The notes: a model not told the origin generated them from the sequence alone. Shown: positions 34,841 through 47,080, counted from the first letter of the stretch. The stretch: 64,000 nt of DNA from VXYL01 sp965199915 (GCA_965199915.1 OZ241348.1:248001-312000); one strand, 5' to 3'. Program-made: numbers and translations.

Positions 34841-36106
34841 ATGACGGCGCTCGGTGTCACGGCCGCCATCGCCTTCTGGTCGTTCGTACGCTGGGGCCCG
34901 TCGCAAGAGACGCCTCCCGCACATGAGGCCGCGCAGATGGCGGCGAAGGAGACGGGCGAGGCGAAGCCGATCGACACGCCTGCGCCAAGTGGGTCCACCG
35001 CTCCGCCGGCCGACGCCACCCGGCAAGCGGACTTGATCGAGTTGCGCCGGCTGTGCGGGCGGCCTTGGGTGGCCGATTTCGGCCCGGATTGCCTTGCCGC
35101 GTTGGATCGCCGCTACGGGAACACCGTGCCGTACAACCCGGACGGCAAGCGGCGGCAGAGGACTGGCTTGTGGCGGCCGGTCATGCTTGGCGAACCGGTA
35201 ACTTGGGCGGATGTCTTCGCCCGTCCGGCTGCCGACTTGGCCGCGGTGGTGGAAGCGGTCCAGCGCCCCGAGTGCGTGGTGCCGGAAGGGCGTTTCCGCC
35301 TCGACTTGCGTCGGAGGTGCGCCGCCGACGAGATGGCGCGGCTGGTCATCTTGGGGCATGAGTGCATCGGGTTGTCAAACTACTATGGGCTGATCGAAGA
35401 TCGGCAAACCTATTGGGACATGGACCGCGAAGAAGTCGATCGCGCAGAGGATCAACCGGAATACTACCGGCGCATGGCGCGCCGGAGCGAGCGCTGGTTC
35501 GGCACGATGTGGCGGCTGGCGAAGTGCCGCGCCTTGCCGGAGGGGACATTGGCCCACCTCCGGGAGTTTCTGTTGAGACAACGGCGGTTTGTGATGATGG
35601 AAGCGGCGGCGCGGCTTGGCAGCGACTTGGCGCTCTCGAGCGTGTTGCGCTACACACCCGCGGTCAGCAGCTGGAGGCCGATGCTCCCGGTGGAAGATGA
35701 GGGCATTGAGGACGTGCACGCAAGCCGTCCGGTGCTGGCGGAGCTCCTCCGCATGCGGCGGGCCGAGGGCGTGGAGCGGACGAAGCACGCCATCGCGGCC
35801 TACATGCTCGGCGCCTCGCTGGGCGTGGCGGTGCATCCCGAGGGCGTCGAGCGGATCACCGGGCCTCCGGACGCGACCTGGCCCGCCGCCGCGCCGAAAG
35901 CGGCGCGTTGGCTGGTCGAGCAGGGCTGGACGCTGATCGTCGACGACGACGGCGGGCTGCGCCGCTTCGAGCGGCCGGAAGACGTCGCGGAGCACCAGCC
36001 GTGGTGGGACTACTGGTTGGAACGCCGCGTGTTCGTGGCAACCAACGCGCCTGCGGAGAGGTCCTTGGAGCGCTCCAAGTCGCCCGCGGCCAACATTCGC
36101 AGATGA
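34841..36106 (+). CDS. Cassette-B protein, copy B7, N-terminus shortened by a frameshift
   Basis: The ancestral start at 34811 (ATGCCTGGCCGATTGAAGAG) hits TGA after 10 codons because one T is missing relative to B8 in the TTCTTTGGATG context. An ATG at 34841 reopens the frame and gives 421 residues, but without the basic MPGRLKSLLW leader, which may weaken membrane insertion. The rest, including six cysteines and the C-terminal extension, is intact. Its central variable loops match B4. Confidence 0.75.
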   Translation: MTALGVTAAIAFWSFVRWGPSQETPPAHEAAQMAAKETGEAKPIDTPAPSGSTAPPADATRQADLIELRRLCGRPWVADFGPDCLAALDRRYGNTVPYNPDGKRRQRTGLWRPVMLGEPVTWADVFARPAADLAAVVEAVQRPECVVPEGRFRLDLRRRCAADEMARLVILGHECIGLSNYYGLIEDRQTYWDMDREEVDRAEDQPEYYRRMARRSERWFGTMWRLAKCRALPEGTLAHLREFLLRQRRFVMMEAAARLGSDLALSSVLRYTPAVSSWRPMLPVEDEGIEDVHASRPVLAELLRMRRAEGVERTKHAIAAYMLGASLGVAVHPEGVERITGPPDATWPAAAPKAARWLVEQGWTLIVDDDGGLRRFERPEDVAEHQPWWDYWLERRVFVATNAPAERSLERSKSPAANIRR

Positions 36107-36153
36107 CGATAACGGACGTATTGGCGGGGATCGTTCAAGTGGTGCGCCGCAGC

Positions 36154-37493
36154 ATGCCTGGCCGATTGAAGAGCCTTCTTTGGATGACAGCGCTCGGTGT
36201 CACGGCCGCTATCGCCTTCTGGTCGTTCGTACGCTGGGGCCCGTCGCAAGAGGCGCCTCCCGCACATGAGGCCGCGCAAACGGCGGCGAAGGAGACCGGC
36301 GAGACGAAGCCGATCGACACGCCTGGGCCAAGTGGGTCCACCGCTCCGCCGGCCGACGTCCGCCGGCAAGCGGACTTGACCGAGTTGCGCCGCCTCTGCG
36401 GGCTGCCTTGGGTGGGGGAATTCGGTCCCGATTGCCTTGAGGCATTGGAGCGGCGCTACGGCAACACCGTGCCGGATGGTCAGAACACCATGGTGCTTGG
36501 TCAGGTCACCGCGCGGGATCACCGGACTTCCCCCTGGCGGCCGGTGTTGCTGGGCGAACCGGTGACGTGGGCGGAGGTCTTCGCCCATCCGGAGGCGGAT
36601 CTGTCCGCCGTGGCGGAAGCCGCCCAGCGCCCCGAGTGCTTGGTGCCGGAAGGGCGTTTCCGCCTCGACCTGCGTCGGAAATGCGCCGCCGACGAGATGG
36701 CGCGGCTAGCGATCCTGCAGGCAGGGTGTTTCACGTTGATAAACTCCTGTGGACGAATCGAAGCACGGGAAAAATGGTGGGATGAGGACGGCGCAGAATC
36801 GACGGCGCCGAGGATCAACAGGAATACTACCGGCGCATGGCGCGCCGGAGCGAGCGCTGGTTCAACGCAACGTGGCGGCTGGCGAAGTGCCGCGCTTTGC
36901 TGGAAGGAGTATTGACCTCCATAGCAACGTTTCGGGGGGAGCAACACCGCCGCGGCCTCGATTATGGGCCTTGGCGGATGATGGATGCGGCGGCGCAGCT
37001 CGGCAGCGACTTGGCGCTTTCGAGCGTGTTGCGATACGAGCCCTTTGAACCCACCACCGCGGACGGTGAAGCGTGGTATCTCCCGGTGGGCGACGCCGGC
37101 ATCGGGGACGTGCGCGAGAGCCGTCCGGTGCTGGCGGAGCTCCTCCGCATGCGGCGGGCAGAGGGCGGGGAGCGGACGAAGCACGCCATCGCGGCCTACA
37201 TGCTCGGGGCCTCGCTGGGCGTGGCGGTGCATCCCGAGGGCGTCGAGCGGATCACCGGGCCTCCGGACGCGACGTGGCCCGCCGCCGCGCCGAAAGCGGC
37301 GCGTTGGCTGGTCGAGCAGGGGTGGACGCTGGTCGTTGACGACGACGGGGAGATGCGCCGCTTCGAGCGGCCGGAAGACGTCGCGGAGCACCAGCCGTGG
37401 TGGGACTACTGGTTGGAACGCCGCGTGTTCGTGGCAACCAACGCGCCCGCGAAGAACCCTGACGGCAACAATGCGCAGGGCGCGCGCCAATAA
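36154..37493 (+). pseudogene. Cassette-B copy B8, frameshifted in the middle
   Basis: From the ATG at 36154 the frame codes a normal anchor, stalk and first half, with an unusual insertion (GQNTMVLGQVTARDHRTSPW) before the conserved PVLLGEPVTW. Near 36795 one base is missing, and the frame that carries the second half (ARRSERWFNATWRLAKCRAL to the end) resumes out of phase, ending at 37493. LRRKC replaces LRRRC. The fifth cysteine region is altered (LQAGCFTLINSCGRIE). Probably non-functional unless the sequence is wrong at this base. Confidence 0.8.
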
Positions 37494-37535
37494 GCGCTAT
37501 GATCACAAGCCGCATAGAGTGAACTTCGAGCCCTT

Positions 37536-38519
37536 TTGATCCTCGCCGGCGACATCGGCGCCACCAACGCCCGTTTTGGCTGCTACGAAGGCGGCGAGCG
37601 CGTGGGATTGGTGGAACTTTCAACGCGCGGTTCCGCAAGTGCGAACGCCCTCTTGGCGGACGCTTTGGCGGCCTTGCCGCACGGGACCATCGCGTCGTGC
37701 TGCTTGGCGGTCGCCGGGCCCGTGCTCCGCGGGGACGCCGACGAGACCGTGCGGCTCACCAACGCCCAACTGGCCTTCTCGCGCCGCGGCGTGGCCGCCG
37801 CGGTGGGGGTGCCCAAGGCGCTGCTCGTGAACGACATGGTCGCCATCGGCACGGCCGCCGACCAGTTGGCGGACAAGCGCTTTGAGGCGTTGGACGATGT
37901 CCCGCCGGCAACCGCCGGCGGCGTGGGAGGCGTGAAGGGCGTGCTCGCCGCCGGCACCGGGCTCGGCATGGGCGTGGTGGTGAACGGACGCTGCCTCGCG
38001 TCCGAAGGCGGCCACGCCCGCATCGCGCCGGCTAGCGCGTTCGAGCGCGAGTTGGTGGCCTTCACCGAGTCCGAACTTGCGGACGAAGGCGGCGTCGCAA
38101 CATGGGAACACTACCTTTCGGGCGCCGGGGTTGCGAGGTTGCATCGCGCCGTCTGCGCGGTTTGGGGCGCCGCCAAACCCACCTTCGCGGCCGAGGAAAT
38201 CGTGCGGCGGGGCTTGGACGGCGACGATCCGATCTGCGAGACCACCGTGCGCGCCTGGGCGGGGCTGTTCGCCACCGCCGCCGGCGGCCTCGCCGTCACG
38301 GCGCTCACCTTGGGCGGCGTCTACTTGGCTGGCAGCGTCGCCTCGGCGCTCGCTCCGTTGTTGCGCGCGGCGCGCTTCCGCCGCCGCTTCCGGGAAGCCG
38401 CCCAGGCGGACTTCCTCGCCAACATTCCCCTGTTCTTGACGGTGGACGCGCACATCGGCCTGGAGGGGGCGCACCTGTTGGCGCGCGCCGCAGACGCCGC
38501 GCGCACCGAAGCGGCTTGA
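37536..38519 (+). CDS. glk: Glucokinase
   Basis: A 327-residue ROK/Glk-type sugar kinase with the phosphate loop LAGDIGATNARFGCYE, LAVAGPV, LVNDMVAIG, the adenosine motif VLAAGTGLGMGVV and the SEGGHA sugar-binding segment. It phosphorylates glucose to glucose 6-phosphate. The start is TTG at 37536, which gives exactly the family N-terminus; no ATG alternative exists. It lies 42 nt after the B8 remnant and marks the return to core genes. The MATE gene probably overlaps its stop. Confidence 0.93.
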   Translation: MILAGDIGATNARFGCYEGGERVGLVELSTRGSASANALLADALAALPHGTIASCCLAVAGPVLRGDADETVRLTNAQLAFSRRGVAAAVGVPKALLVNDMVAIGTAADQLADKRFEALDDVPPATAGGVGGVKGVLAAGTGLGMGVVVNGRCLASEGGHARIAPASAFERELVAFTESELADEGGVATWEHYLSGAGVARLHRAVCAVWGAAKPTFAAEEIVRRGLDGDDPICETTVRAWAGLFATAAGGLAVTALTLGGVYLAGSVASALAPLLRAARFRRRFREAAQADFLANIPLFLTVDAHIGLEGAHLLARAADAARTEAA

Positions 38520-39961
38520 AGGCGTTGCCTTTCCCCGCCGCCAAACGCGCCAAGACCGGCAAGGCGTCCGCTGGAAGACCTGCCGCGCCGAAACCCCCTC
38601 GATCGTCCATTGCGGCGCGCCGCCGCCTAGTGCTGGCGCGCCGCGCCGGTTTCACGTCCGGCGGCGTCGGCCGGCACTTGATCCGCTTGGGCTCGTTCAT
38701 GACGCTCGGCTCGCTGTCCATGAACATCGCCCGCTTGGCGGAAGCCGGCTATCTCGGCGTCGTTGGCACCGAGGCGCTGGCGGCGATGGGTTTCGCGTTT
38801 CCCATCACCATCTTCCTGTTCGCGTTCGCCGGCGGCATCGGCACCGGCGCGTCTTCCGTCATCGCCCGCGTGTACGGCGCCGGGGACCGCCGCCAAGCGG
38901 CGCTATTGGTGACGCACGCGGAGCTGCTCGTGCTGGCGGTTGGCGTGGCCATCGGCGTGTTGGGTTTGGCGTTCGCGCGGCCGGTGCTCACCTTGCTCGG
39001 CGCCGAAGGCGAGGTGCTGGCCATGGCCACCGAGTACCTGGTCGTCTACATGCTCGGCTTCCCGCTGTTCATGCTCTCCATGGTGGGTTCCACGCTGTTG
39101 CGCGCGACCGGCGTGGCGGCGAGCCCGGGGCTGGTGATGACCACCGGCTCGGTGTTGCAGATCGGCCTCGGTCCGGTGTTCATCTTCGGCTGGTTCGGGT
39201 TCCCCGAACTCGGCATCGCCGGTGCCGCCTGGGCTTACGTGGCCTCGCGGGTGTTCAGCGTCGCCATGTATCTGGTGGTGCTGGCGCGGGTACGGATGTG
39301 GAACTGGTCGCTGCAGGGGCTGGGCGCGTCTTGGTGGGCCATCCTGCACGTTGGCGGGCCGGCGACGCTCAGCAACCTGGTGCATCCCATCTCCTTGTTG
39401 GTGGCGACGAGGCTGCTCGCCACCCACGGCCACGAGGTGGTGGCCGGCTACAGCGTGGCCACGCGGGTGGAGATGTTGCTGCACATGGTGTTGTGGTCGG
39501 CGTCCTCGTCCATTCCGCCGTTCGTGGGGCAGAACTGGGGCGCGGGCAACTACCAGCGCGTGCGCGTGGCCCTGCGGCAGTGCAACTGGTTCTGCCTCGC
39601 TTGGGGCGTGGTGACGTTCGCCGTGCTCGCGGTCTTCGGCGAGGCCATCGTGCGGCAAATTGACGCCAACCCCACGGTGGTGGAAGTGGCCGGGCTGTTC
39701 TTCCTCATCGTCCCGCTCTCCATCGGCTTCATGGGCGTGATGCAGGTGGCCACTTCCTGCTTCAACGCGCTCGGCCAACCGCTGCCGCCGATGGCGATTT
39801 CGCTGGCGCGGGCGTTCGCCTGCTACATTCCGCTCATCGTTCTCGGCAACCACCTGTGGGGTTATGGCGGAGTGTTCCTGGCCACGGCGGCCACGAACGT
39901 GTTGATGGGCGTGGCGGCGTGGTATTGGAACCGGTTGGCGGTGCGGCGGCGCGCCCTGTAG
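38516..39961 (+). CDS. MATE family efflux transporter
   Basis: About 480 residues with 12 predicted membrane helices, for example FPITIFLFAFAGGIGTGASS, LVLAVGVAIGVLGLAFARPV and FFLIVPLSIGFMGVMQV, and the two-fold MATE organisation (GTGASSVIARVYGAGDRRQA in the first half, PPFVGQNWGAGNYQRVRVAL in the second). MATE proteins export drugs or metabolites using Na+ or H+. I place the start at a TTG overlapping the glk stop (TTGA); a GTG at 38630 or ATG at 38699 would shorten the basic leader. Substrate unknown. Confidence 0.85.
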   Translation: MKALPFPAAKRAKTGKASAGRPAAPKPPRSSIAARRRLVLARRAGFTSGGVGRHLIRLGSFMTLGSLSMNIARLAEAGYLGVVGTEALAAMGFAFPITIFLFAFAGGIGTGASSVIARVYGAGDRRQAALLVTHAELLVLAVGVAIGVLGLAFARPVLTLLGAEGEVLAMATEYLVVYMLGFPLFMLSMVGSTLLRATGVAASPGLVMTTGSVLQIGLGPVFIFGWFGFPELGIAGAAWAYVASRVFSVAMYLVVLARVRMWNWSLQGLGASWWAILHVGGPATLSNLVHPISLLVATRLLATHGHEVVAGYSVATRVEMLLHMVLWSASSSIPPFVGQNWGAGNYQRVRVALRQCNWFCLAWGVVTFAVLAVFGEAIVRQIDANPTVVEVAGLFFLIVPLSIGFMGVMQVATSCFNALGQPLPPMAISLARAFACYIPLIVLGNHLWGYGGVFLATAATNVLMGVAAWYWNRLAVRRRAL

Positions 39962-40008
39962 GCGCGCGGCGCGCCCTCTCGCAACCACACTCGTCCGTCA
40001 AACGCCGC

Positions 40009-40257
40009 TCAAGTGGCCTGTCGCGCCGGTTCGCCGGCGGTCTCGCGCGCGGGGCGCTTCTCTGCCCGCGTTCGCATCCGCTCTTCGAGGCGCCGGACGC
40101 GGCGGCTGGCGGTGTGTACGAACCAGAACGGGAACACCGCGTGGATCGCGCAAACGAGGGCGGCGCAGAGGAGCGCCCAAGCGAAGCCGGCGGCGCAGGC
40201 CATGTGCTCGGTGTAGGTTTCACCCACGTCTCTCAGATGGGCTGTGAGTTGTTGCAT
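40009..40257 (-). CDS. Small membrane protein, DUF6356-like
   Basis: 82 residues: a short amphipathic start (MQQLTAHLRDVGETYTEHM), one long hydrophobic segment (about 20-44, CAAGFAWALLCAALVCAIHA followed by VFPFWF) and a basic tail with VHTASRRVRRLEERM. The pattern HL..VGETY.EH...HAVFPF.F..T.S is that of DUF6356, a widespread proteobacterial family of unknown role. It is transcribed divergently from the Lrp-type regulator. Confidence 0.75.
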   Translation of the reverse strand: MQQLTAHLRDVGETYTEHMACAAGFAWALLCAALVCAIHAVFPFWFVHTASRRVRRLEERMRTRAEKRPARETAGEPARQAT

Positions 40258-40425
40258 GGGTCCATCCGCGCTAGTAGGGTAGACAAGCAGACAATACAAG
40301 CCTTTATAGGGAATTATTTTCTAAAATCACGGTCGAATCGGGCAAGAAAAGCAAAATGTTTGCTCGACGCCACTGTTAGCGTGGCGTTGTGGCTAGGCGC
40401 ATCTTGTACGGGCGAGGAACACCGC

Positions 40426-40893
40426 TTGGACTCCACCGACATCAAAATCCTGCGCATCCTGCAGCAGGACGCGGCCCTTTCGACGAGCGAGGTCGCCACG
40501 ATGGTGGGGTTGACGACCACGCCGTGTTGGCGGCGCATCCAGCACTTGGAAGAGAGAGGCGTCATCACCAAACGCGTCGCCCTGCTCGACCGCGGGCACC
40601 TGAACGTGGGGGTGGACGCCTTCGTCGCCATCCGCACCAGCGAGCACAACGAGCGCTGGTCGGAGAACTTCGCGCGCGTGGTCGCGGCCTTCCCCGAGGT
40701 GACGGAACTCTACCGAATGAGTGGCGACATCGACTACCTGATGCGCGTGGTGGTGCCGGACATCGACGCCTACGACAGCTTCTACAAGCGCCTCACGCGC
40801 GCCGTGGACCTGTCCGATGTGAGTTCCAGCTTCGCCATGGAACGCATGAAATACACCACCGAGCTGCCGCTCGTTTACCTCCAGCGGGATTGA
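40426..40893 (+). CDS. Lrp/AsnC family transcriptional regulator
   Basis: 155 residues with an N-terminal winged HTH (LDSTDIKILRILQQDAALST, then TTTPCWRRIQHLEERGVI) and a C-terminal RAM ligand-binding domain (FPEVTELYRMSGDIDYLMRV). The family senses amino acids and regulates their metabolism or transport. The TTG at 40426 gives the standard N-terminus and has GCGAGGA upstream. The AT-rich gap at 40258-40425 between it and the divergent DUF6356 gene holds the promoters of both. Confidence 0.88.
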   Translation: MDSTDIKILRILQQDAALSTSEVATMVGLTTTPCWRRIQHLEERGVITKRVALLDRGHLNVGVDAFVAIRTSEHNERWSENFARVVAAFPEVTELYRMSGDIDYLMRVVVPDIDAYDSFYKRLTRAVDLSDVSSSFAMERMKYTTELPLVYLQRD

Positions 40894-41026
40894 CGCGAAT
40901 GACCGTCGGCGCAACACGCCGGGGCCGGGGGCAACTCCGGGGACCGGCGTTCTGTGCTACGGTGTTGGTCAACCCGCGTAAGGTTACGGCAAGATTACGT
41001 GAGGAAAGACAGGGGGAAAACACGTC

Positions 41027-44000
41027 GTGAACTCGAAGAACCGCTCGAAACGCTCGAAACGCAAGGGGCTTGACCGCCACCTCGTCCACGCACTGGCGCT
41101 GACCGCAGTCGCCGGCGCGCTGGGCACGGTCAACGCCCAGGAGCCCGCCGCATCCGCGGAAGACGACGAGGCCGTGGAGCTTCGTCCGGTGGTGGTCACC
41201 GGCAGCCGCCTCAACCGCCCGGCCACGGAGCTCTCCGGCAACCTGATCGTCTTGGACGCGGACGCCATCCGCGCTTCCGGCGAGGTCACCTTGGCCGGCG
41301 TGTTGCGCCAGCTGCCCCAGAACATCAACGGCACCAACGAGGTTTGGGGCTCGCGCTTGAACGGCGCCACCAACTTCAGCGGCGCCGCCACGGTGAACCT
41401 GCGCGGCATCGGCAGCGACTCCACGCTCATTCTGGTGGACGGGCGGCGCGTCGGCTACAGCGGCATCCTCGGCGGCGTCACGGACGTTTCCACCATCCCG
41501 CTGAGCATGGTCGAGCGCATCGAAATCCTGCTCGACGGCTCGTCCGCCATCTACGGCTCGGAAGCCGTGGGCGGCGTGGTGAACATCATCACCAGGAAGG
41601 ACTACCAAGGCGTGGACGTGAACGTCAACTACGCGCGCCCGCACAAGAGCGGCTACGACGAAACCACCGTGGGCGTCTCGACCGGCTTTGCGTGGGAAGG
41701 CGGCCGCGGCATTCTCGGCTACGAGTTCTTCAACGACTCCGGCTTGGACTCCTCGGGCCGCGAATCCATCCTGAACTACCAGCGCGACGGCATCAACAAC
41801 CAAAAAAACGCACAGCCCGGTCCGCAAATGCGCATCTACACTTGGTTCTTCGACGACTCCTGCGACGACGACAAAGCGGTGGTGTACCGCTCGAACGGCC
41901 GCGTCATCACCCGCGCCGAATACGCGGCGCTGGACGAAGCCCAGCAAGCCGCCGCCGAATGCCACGCGGACATCACGCTGCCGCTCGGCTTCATGCCCGG
42001 AGACGACTTGAACGGCATCGAGATCTTCGGCGCGCCCAACTGGGGCGAGGCGACCGAGCGCGGCTTCAGCCTGCGCCCGGAGCAAGTGCGCCACTCCGTC
42101 AACCTGGGCGTCGATCACGCCTTGACCGATGCGCTGAAGCTGCACGGCAACCTGCGCTACGCCACCAAGGACACCACGTCCAACACGGGCCTCTCCAGCG
42201 TCGGCGGCTGGCTGCACGCGAAAAGCCCGTTCAACCCGTTCGGGCACCGGGTGACCGTGCAGGGCCACATCACGAACGCGGCGCCGCGCCATTTCGAATC
42301 CCAGCTGGATCAACTCCACCTGCGCGCCGGGCTGGAAGGCGCGCTGGGCACTTGGACTTGGCAGGCCGAGTTCAACCGCTCGCAATCCGAAGTGAAGGCG
42401 AAGCGCATGAACCAGTTCGACGCGGACACCGTGCGCCTTGGCCTTGATTCGGACGGCGTCACCGACGCCGTGATCGCGCGCATCAGCGGCGGCACCGCCG
42501 AATCGTGCGAGGCTGAGCGCGTCGCCCGCGGGGGCACCCGGGCAAGCTTCAGCATCTTCTTCGGCGGCAGATGCACCATCTGGGGCGCGCCGCCGGACCC
42601 CATCAACCCGTTCGGCGATCTCACGCAATACGTGGCGCCGGTGCTCGGCACCCGCTCGACCAACACGCAAACGCAATTCGAAGCGCTGGCGCGCGGCGAG
42701 CTTTTCGATCTGCCGGGCGGCAAGCTGGCGCTGGTGTTCGGCTACGACTACCGCAACGACGAGCTGGACACCATGAGCGAGTTCCACCAGGCGGGGGGAA
42801 GCTGCAGCGCGGTCTCGTGTCCGAACGGCACTCCGGCCGGCAACAAGGCGTTCAACACCAAGGTGGGGCGGGACAACCACGGCTTCTTCGTCGAGGGGGT
42901 GGCGCCGTTCATCGGCCGCGACAACGCGAGGCAAGGCGTCCAGCGCCTGAACCTCACCTTCTCGGCGCGCCGCGACAGCTACTCGAACGTGGAAGTGGCG
43001 TACCGCGAATCCGCCTCCGGCGACGCCGGCACCGCCAACCCCGCGGACCCGGCAGCGCCACCACCTACGGCTTGGGATTGGTCTGGCGGGCCAGCGACGG
43101 CGTGCAGGTGAAGGCGAGCTTGCAAACGTCGTTCAAGGCGCCCCAACTGGGCCAGCTCATCGCGCGCACCAAGGAGCGCGTGCCGGCGGCGCAGTTCCAA
43201 GGCCTCTACTTCACCGAACCGGACTCCAAAGGCCGACAGCAGACGCACAACAACGTCTACAACAACACCGGCGGCAACGACCAGCTCGATCCCGAGACGG
43301 GGCAAACCGTCAGCTTGGGCTTGGAGATCGCGCCGGAGGTGTTCCGCGGAGTGCGCTTCAAGGCCACTTGGAGCGACACGGACATCGAGGACCGCATCGC
43401 GTACTTCAGCTCCTCAACCGGAATAGACCCGAACAACCTGCCGAGCAACGTGATCTACATCGAAGAGGAGGACATCTACATTCGCGACAACCGTTGGATC
43501 AACGTTGCCAAGGTGAACCGCACCGGCATCGACTACGAGCTGGGTTACCAAGGCAGCTTCGGCGACAGCGAAGTCACGCTCACGGTGCGCCACTCGCGCA
43601 CCAGCCGTTTCGAGGTGCAAGCTGATCAGGAAAACCCCAACGTGCAGAGCGTCGTCACCACCCGCAACGACAAGGACAACACTCCCCGCACCACGCTGCC
43701 GCCGGTTCCCGCGCACTCGACCAATACGCAACTGTCGTGGGCGCGCGCCGGCTTCACCGTCTCCGCCGACTGGCAGATGTCCGCCCGCACCAGCAGAATC
43801 GCCACAGGCGGCACCGACGGGTTGGAGTACGTCACCGATCCGCCCACCGTGATGGATTTGGTCGTCGCCTACGACTTCGGCGCCGGGCGCCTGTTCGACG
43901 CCCCGTGGGCGGCGGACATGACCGCCACCCTCACCGTCAACAACGTCACCAACGAATTCGCGGACAACTACTCACTGAACCTGGGCACCGGCGCCCGGCG

Positions 44001-44076
44001 CGACCACCAGTTCAACCCCACCTACGAGTGGACGCAAGGCCGCGCCTACCGGCTGGCGCTGCGCAAGTCGTTCTAA
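41027..44076 (+). pseudogene. TonB-dependent outer-membrane receptor, split by one frameshift
   Basis: GTG at 41027 starts a signal peptide (HLVHALALTAVAGALGTVNA), a plug domain (VVVTGSRLNRPATELSG, VNLRGIGSDSTLILVDGRRV, STIPLSMVERIEILLDGSSA, IYGSEAVGGVVNIITRKDY) and much of the beta-barrel up to about 43050. The barrel then continues in the +1 frame (TTYGLGLVWRASDGVQVKAS, SFKAPQLGQLIA) to the terminal strand YRLALRKSF. One base change near 43050 in a GC-rich run breaks the frame; a sequencing error is as likely as a real mutation. Such receptors import peptides, siderophores or carbohydrates with TonB energy; substrate unknown. The TlpA-like gene follows after 5 nt. Confidence 0.85.
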
Positions 44077-44081
44077 AGCGT

Positions 44082-45317
44082 ATGGCCTCGCGCACCAACA
44101 TCGTCGCCTTGGCGCTGGCCGGGTTGTTGTTGCCGGCTTGCGATTCCGCCGAAGAAGCCGTCTCGCCGCGCGCCTACGTCGTCAGCGGCGACGTGGGCGA
44201 CGTGGTGGAGACCGGCGAAGCGGTGCTCAGCCGGTCCACGCGCACGCTGGGCGGCAGCGAGGACATCGCCTCCGTGCCCATCGTGGACGGGCGTTTCCGG
44301 CTCGAAGGCGTGGTGGCGCCGCTGCCGAGCGCGGACAAGCCCCAACCGCGAGAAGATGCCGGACGGACGGACGAGCAGGCGTCCGGCCGCGTGTCTCTTG
44401 CCGTGCAAGACGCCGAGGGCAACCGCAAGGGCCAGGCGCAGTTCATTCTGGAACCCGGCGAAATCCGCGTGGAACACCTGGGGCCCACTCGAGGTCTAGT
44501 GGCGCGTGGCGGGCCGTACAACCAGAAGGTGATCGCCAGTTGGCGCGACGACGACGCCTACCAAACGGTGCTTGCGGACTACGCCGCGGCGATGGCCGAG
44601 CGGCGCGAGCTGGCGGAAGACGACGAGCGGATGGAGAGCGTGAAAGAGGAGACCGTGCGCTTGTACCAGGAGCAACACCGCGTGCGCCGCGAGGCGTTGC
44701 GCGCCATCGCCGAGGCGCCGGACGATCCGCTGGCCAGCCTGTTCGCCATCGAACTCGGCGGCATGGGCGGCGAGGACGCGGTCAAACGGCTGGACGAGCT
44801 GGCGCCGGCGATCGGAGATTTCGCGCCCTTGGATGCGTTGCGTTCCCGGCTGGCCACCGGCGTGCGCTTGCGCAACACCGCCAAGGTGGTGCAAGCCGGA
44901 GCGCCCGCGCCGGACTTCTCCGCGCCGGCGCTCGGCGGCGGGAGCCACACGCTGTCGGACGCCGTCGCCGCGAACCGCTATGTGCTGCTGGAGTTCTGGG
45001 CCTCTTGGTGCGGGCCTTGCCGGGCCGAATACCCGCACCTGAAGCAAGCCTACGAGCGCTACCAGGACGAGGGCTTCGAGGTGTTCGCCTTTTCACTCGA
45101 CGAGGATCGGGACGATTGGGCGCTCGCTTCCGAGGAGGACAGCATCCCGTGGATCAACACCGGCGACCTTTCCGCCTACGACAGCCCGGTGCCCGGCCTC
45201 TACGGCGTGCTGGCGATCCCCATGAGCTATTTGATCGGCGGCGACGGCGTGATCGTGGCCAAGAACCTGCGCGGCGACGCCCTGCACGCCAAGCTGCGGG
45301 AGCTGTTCGAAGGGTAA
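44082..45317 (+). CDS. TlpA-like thioredoxin-fold lipoprotein
   Basis: 411 residues. A lipoprotein signal (VALALAGLLLPAC, lipobox LPAC) anchors it in the membrane. The N-terminal half is a beta-rich DUF4369-like region, the middle is helical (RLYQEQHRVRREALRAIAEA), and the C-terminus is a TlpA/AhpC-TSA domain with the redox motif EFWASWCGPCRAEYPHLKQA and the cis-proline loop AIPMSYLIGG. It probably handles disulfides in the periplasm. It starts 5 nt after the TonB receptor stop, implying co-transcription. Confidence 0.88.
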   Translation: MASRTNIVALALAGLLLPACDSAEEAVSPRAYVVSGDVGDVVETGEAVLSRSTRTLGGSEDIASVPIVDGRFRLEGVVAPLPSADKPQPREDAGRTDEQASGRVSLAVQDAEGNRKGQAQFILEPGEIRVEHLGPTRGLVARGGPYNQKVIASWRDDDAYQTVLADYAAAMAERRELAEDDERMESVKEETVRLYQEQHRVRREALRAIAEAPDDPLASLFAIELGGMGGEDAVKRLDELAPAIGDFAPLDALRSRLATGVRLRNTAKVVQAGAPAPDFSAPALGGGSHTLSDAVAANRYVLLEFWASWCGPCRAEYPHLKQAYERYQDEGFEVFAFSLDEDRDDWALASEEDSIPWINTGDLSAYDSPVPGLYGVLAIPMSYLIGGDGVIVAKNLRGDALHAKLRELFEG

Positions 45318-45321
45318 GGGC

Positions 45322-45380
45322 GCGGCGCGCCCTGTGGGCGCGTTCGAGTTTGCTGCGCAAACTCGGCGCGTTTGTGAAGG
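45322..45380 (+). repeat. Interspersed REP-like repeat, copy 3
   Basis: Shares the GCGGCGCGCCCTGTGGGCGC hairpin, the TTTGCTGCGCAAACTCGG core and the CGTTTGTGAAGG flank with the copies at 2078 and 14631. It lies between two convergent genes (TlpA-like and esterase) and may serve as a bidirectional terminator. Confidence 0.6.
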
Positions 45381-45413
45381 TCTGCGCCTCAAGAGGGTTT
45401 GCGCCTCAAGAAG

Positions 45414-47042
<1,629 letters not shown>

Positions 47043-47080
47043 GGCGGCATTCCTTTTCGCGGGGACATTCCGCAAGCCTA

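Noticed and set aside
24511..37493. Possibility that the B array is an assembly artefact
   Set aside because: Copies differ in loops, lengths, start codons, spacers and lesions, and foreign genes (AAA/DUF4276) lie between them; simple misassembly would give identical copies.
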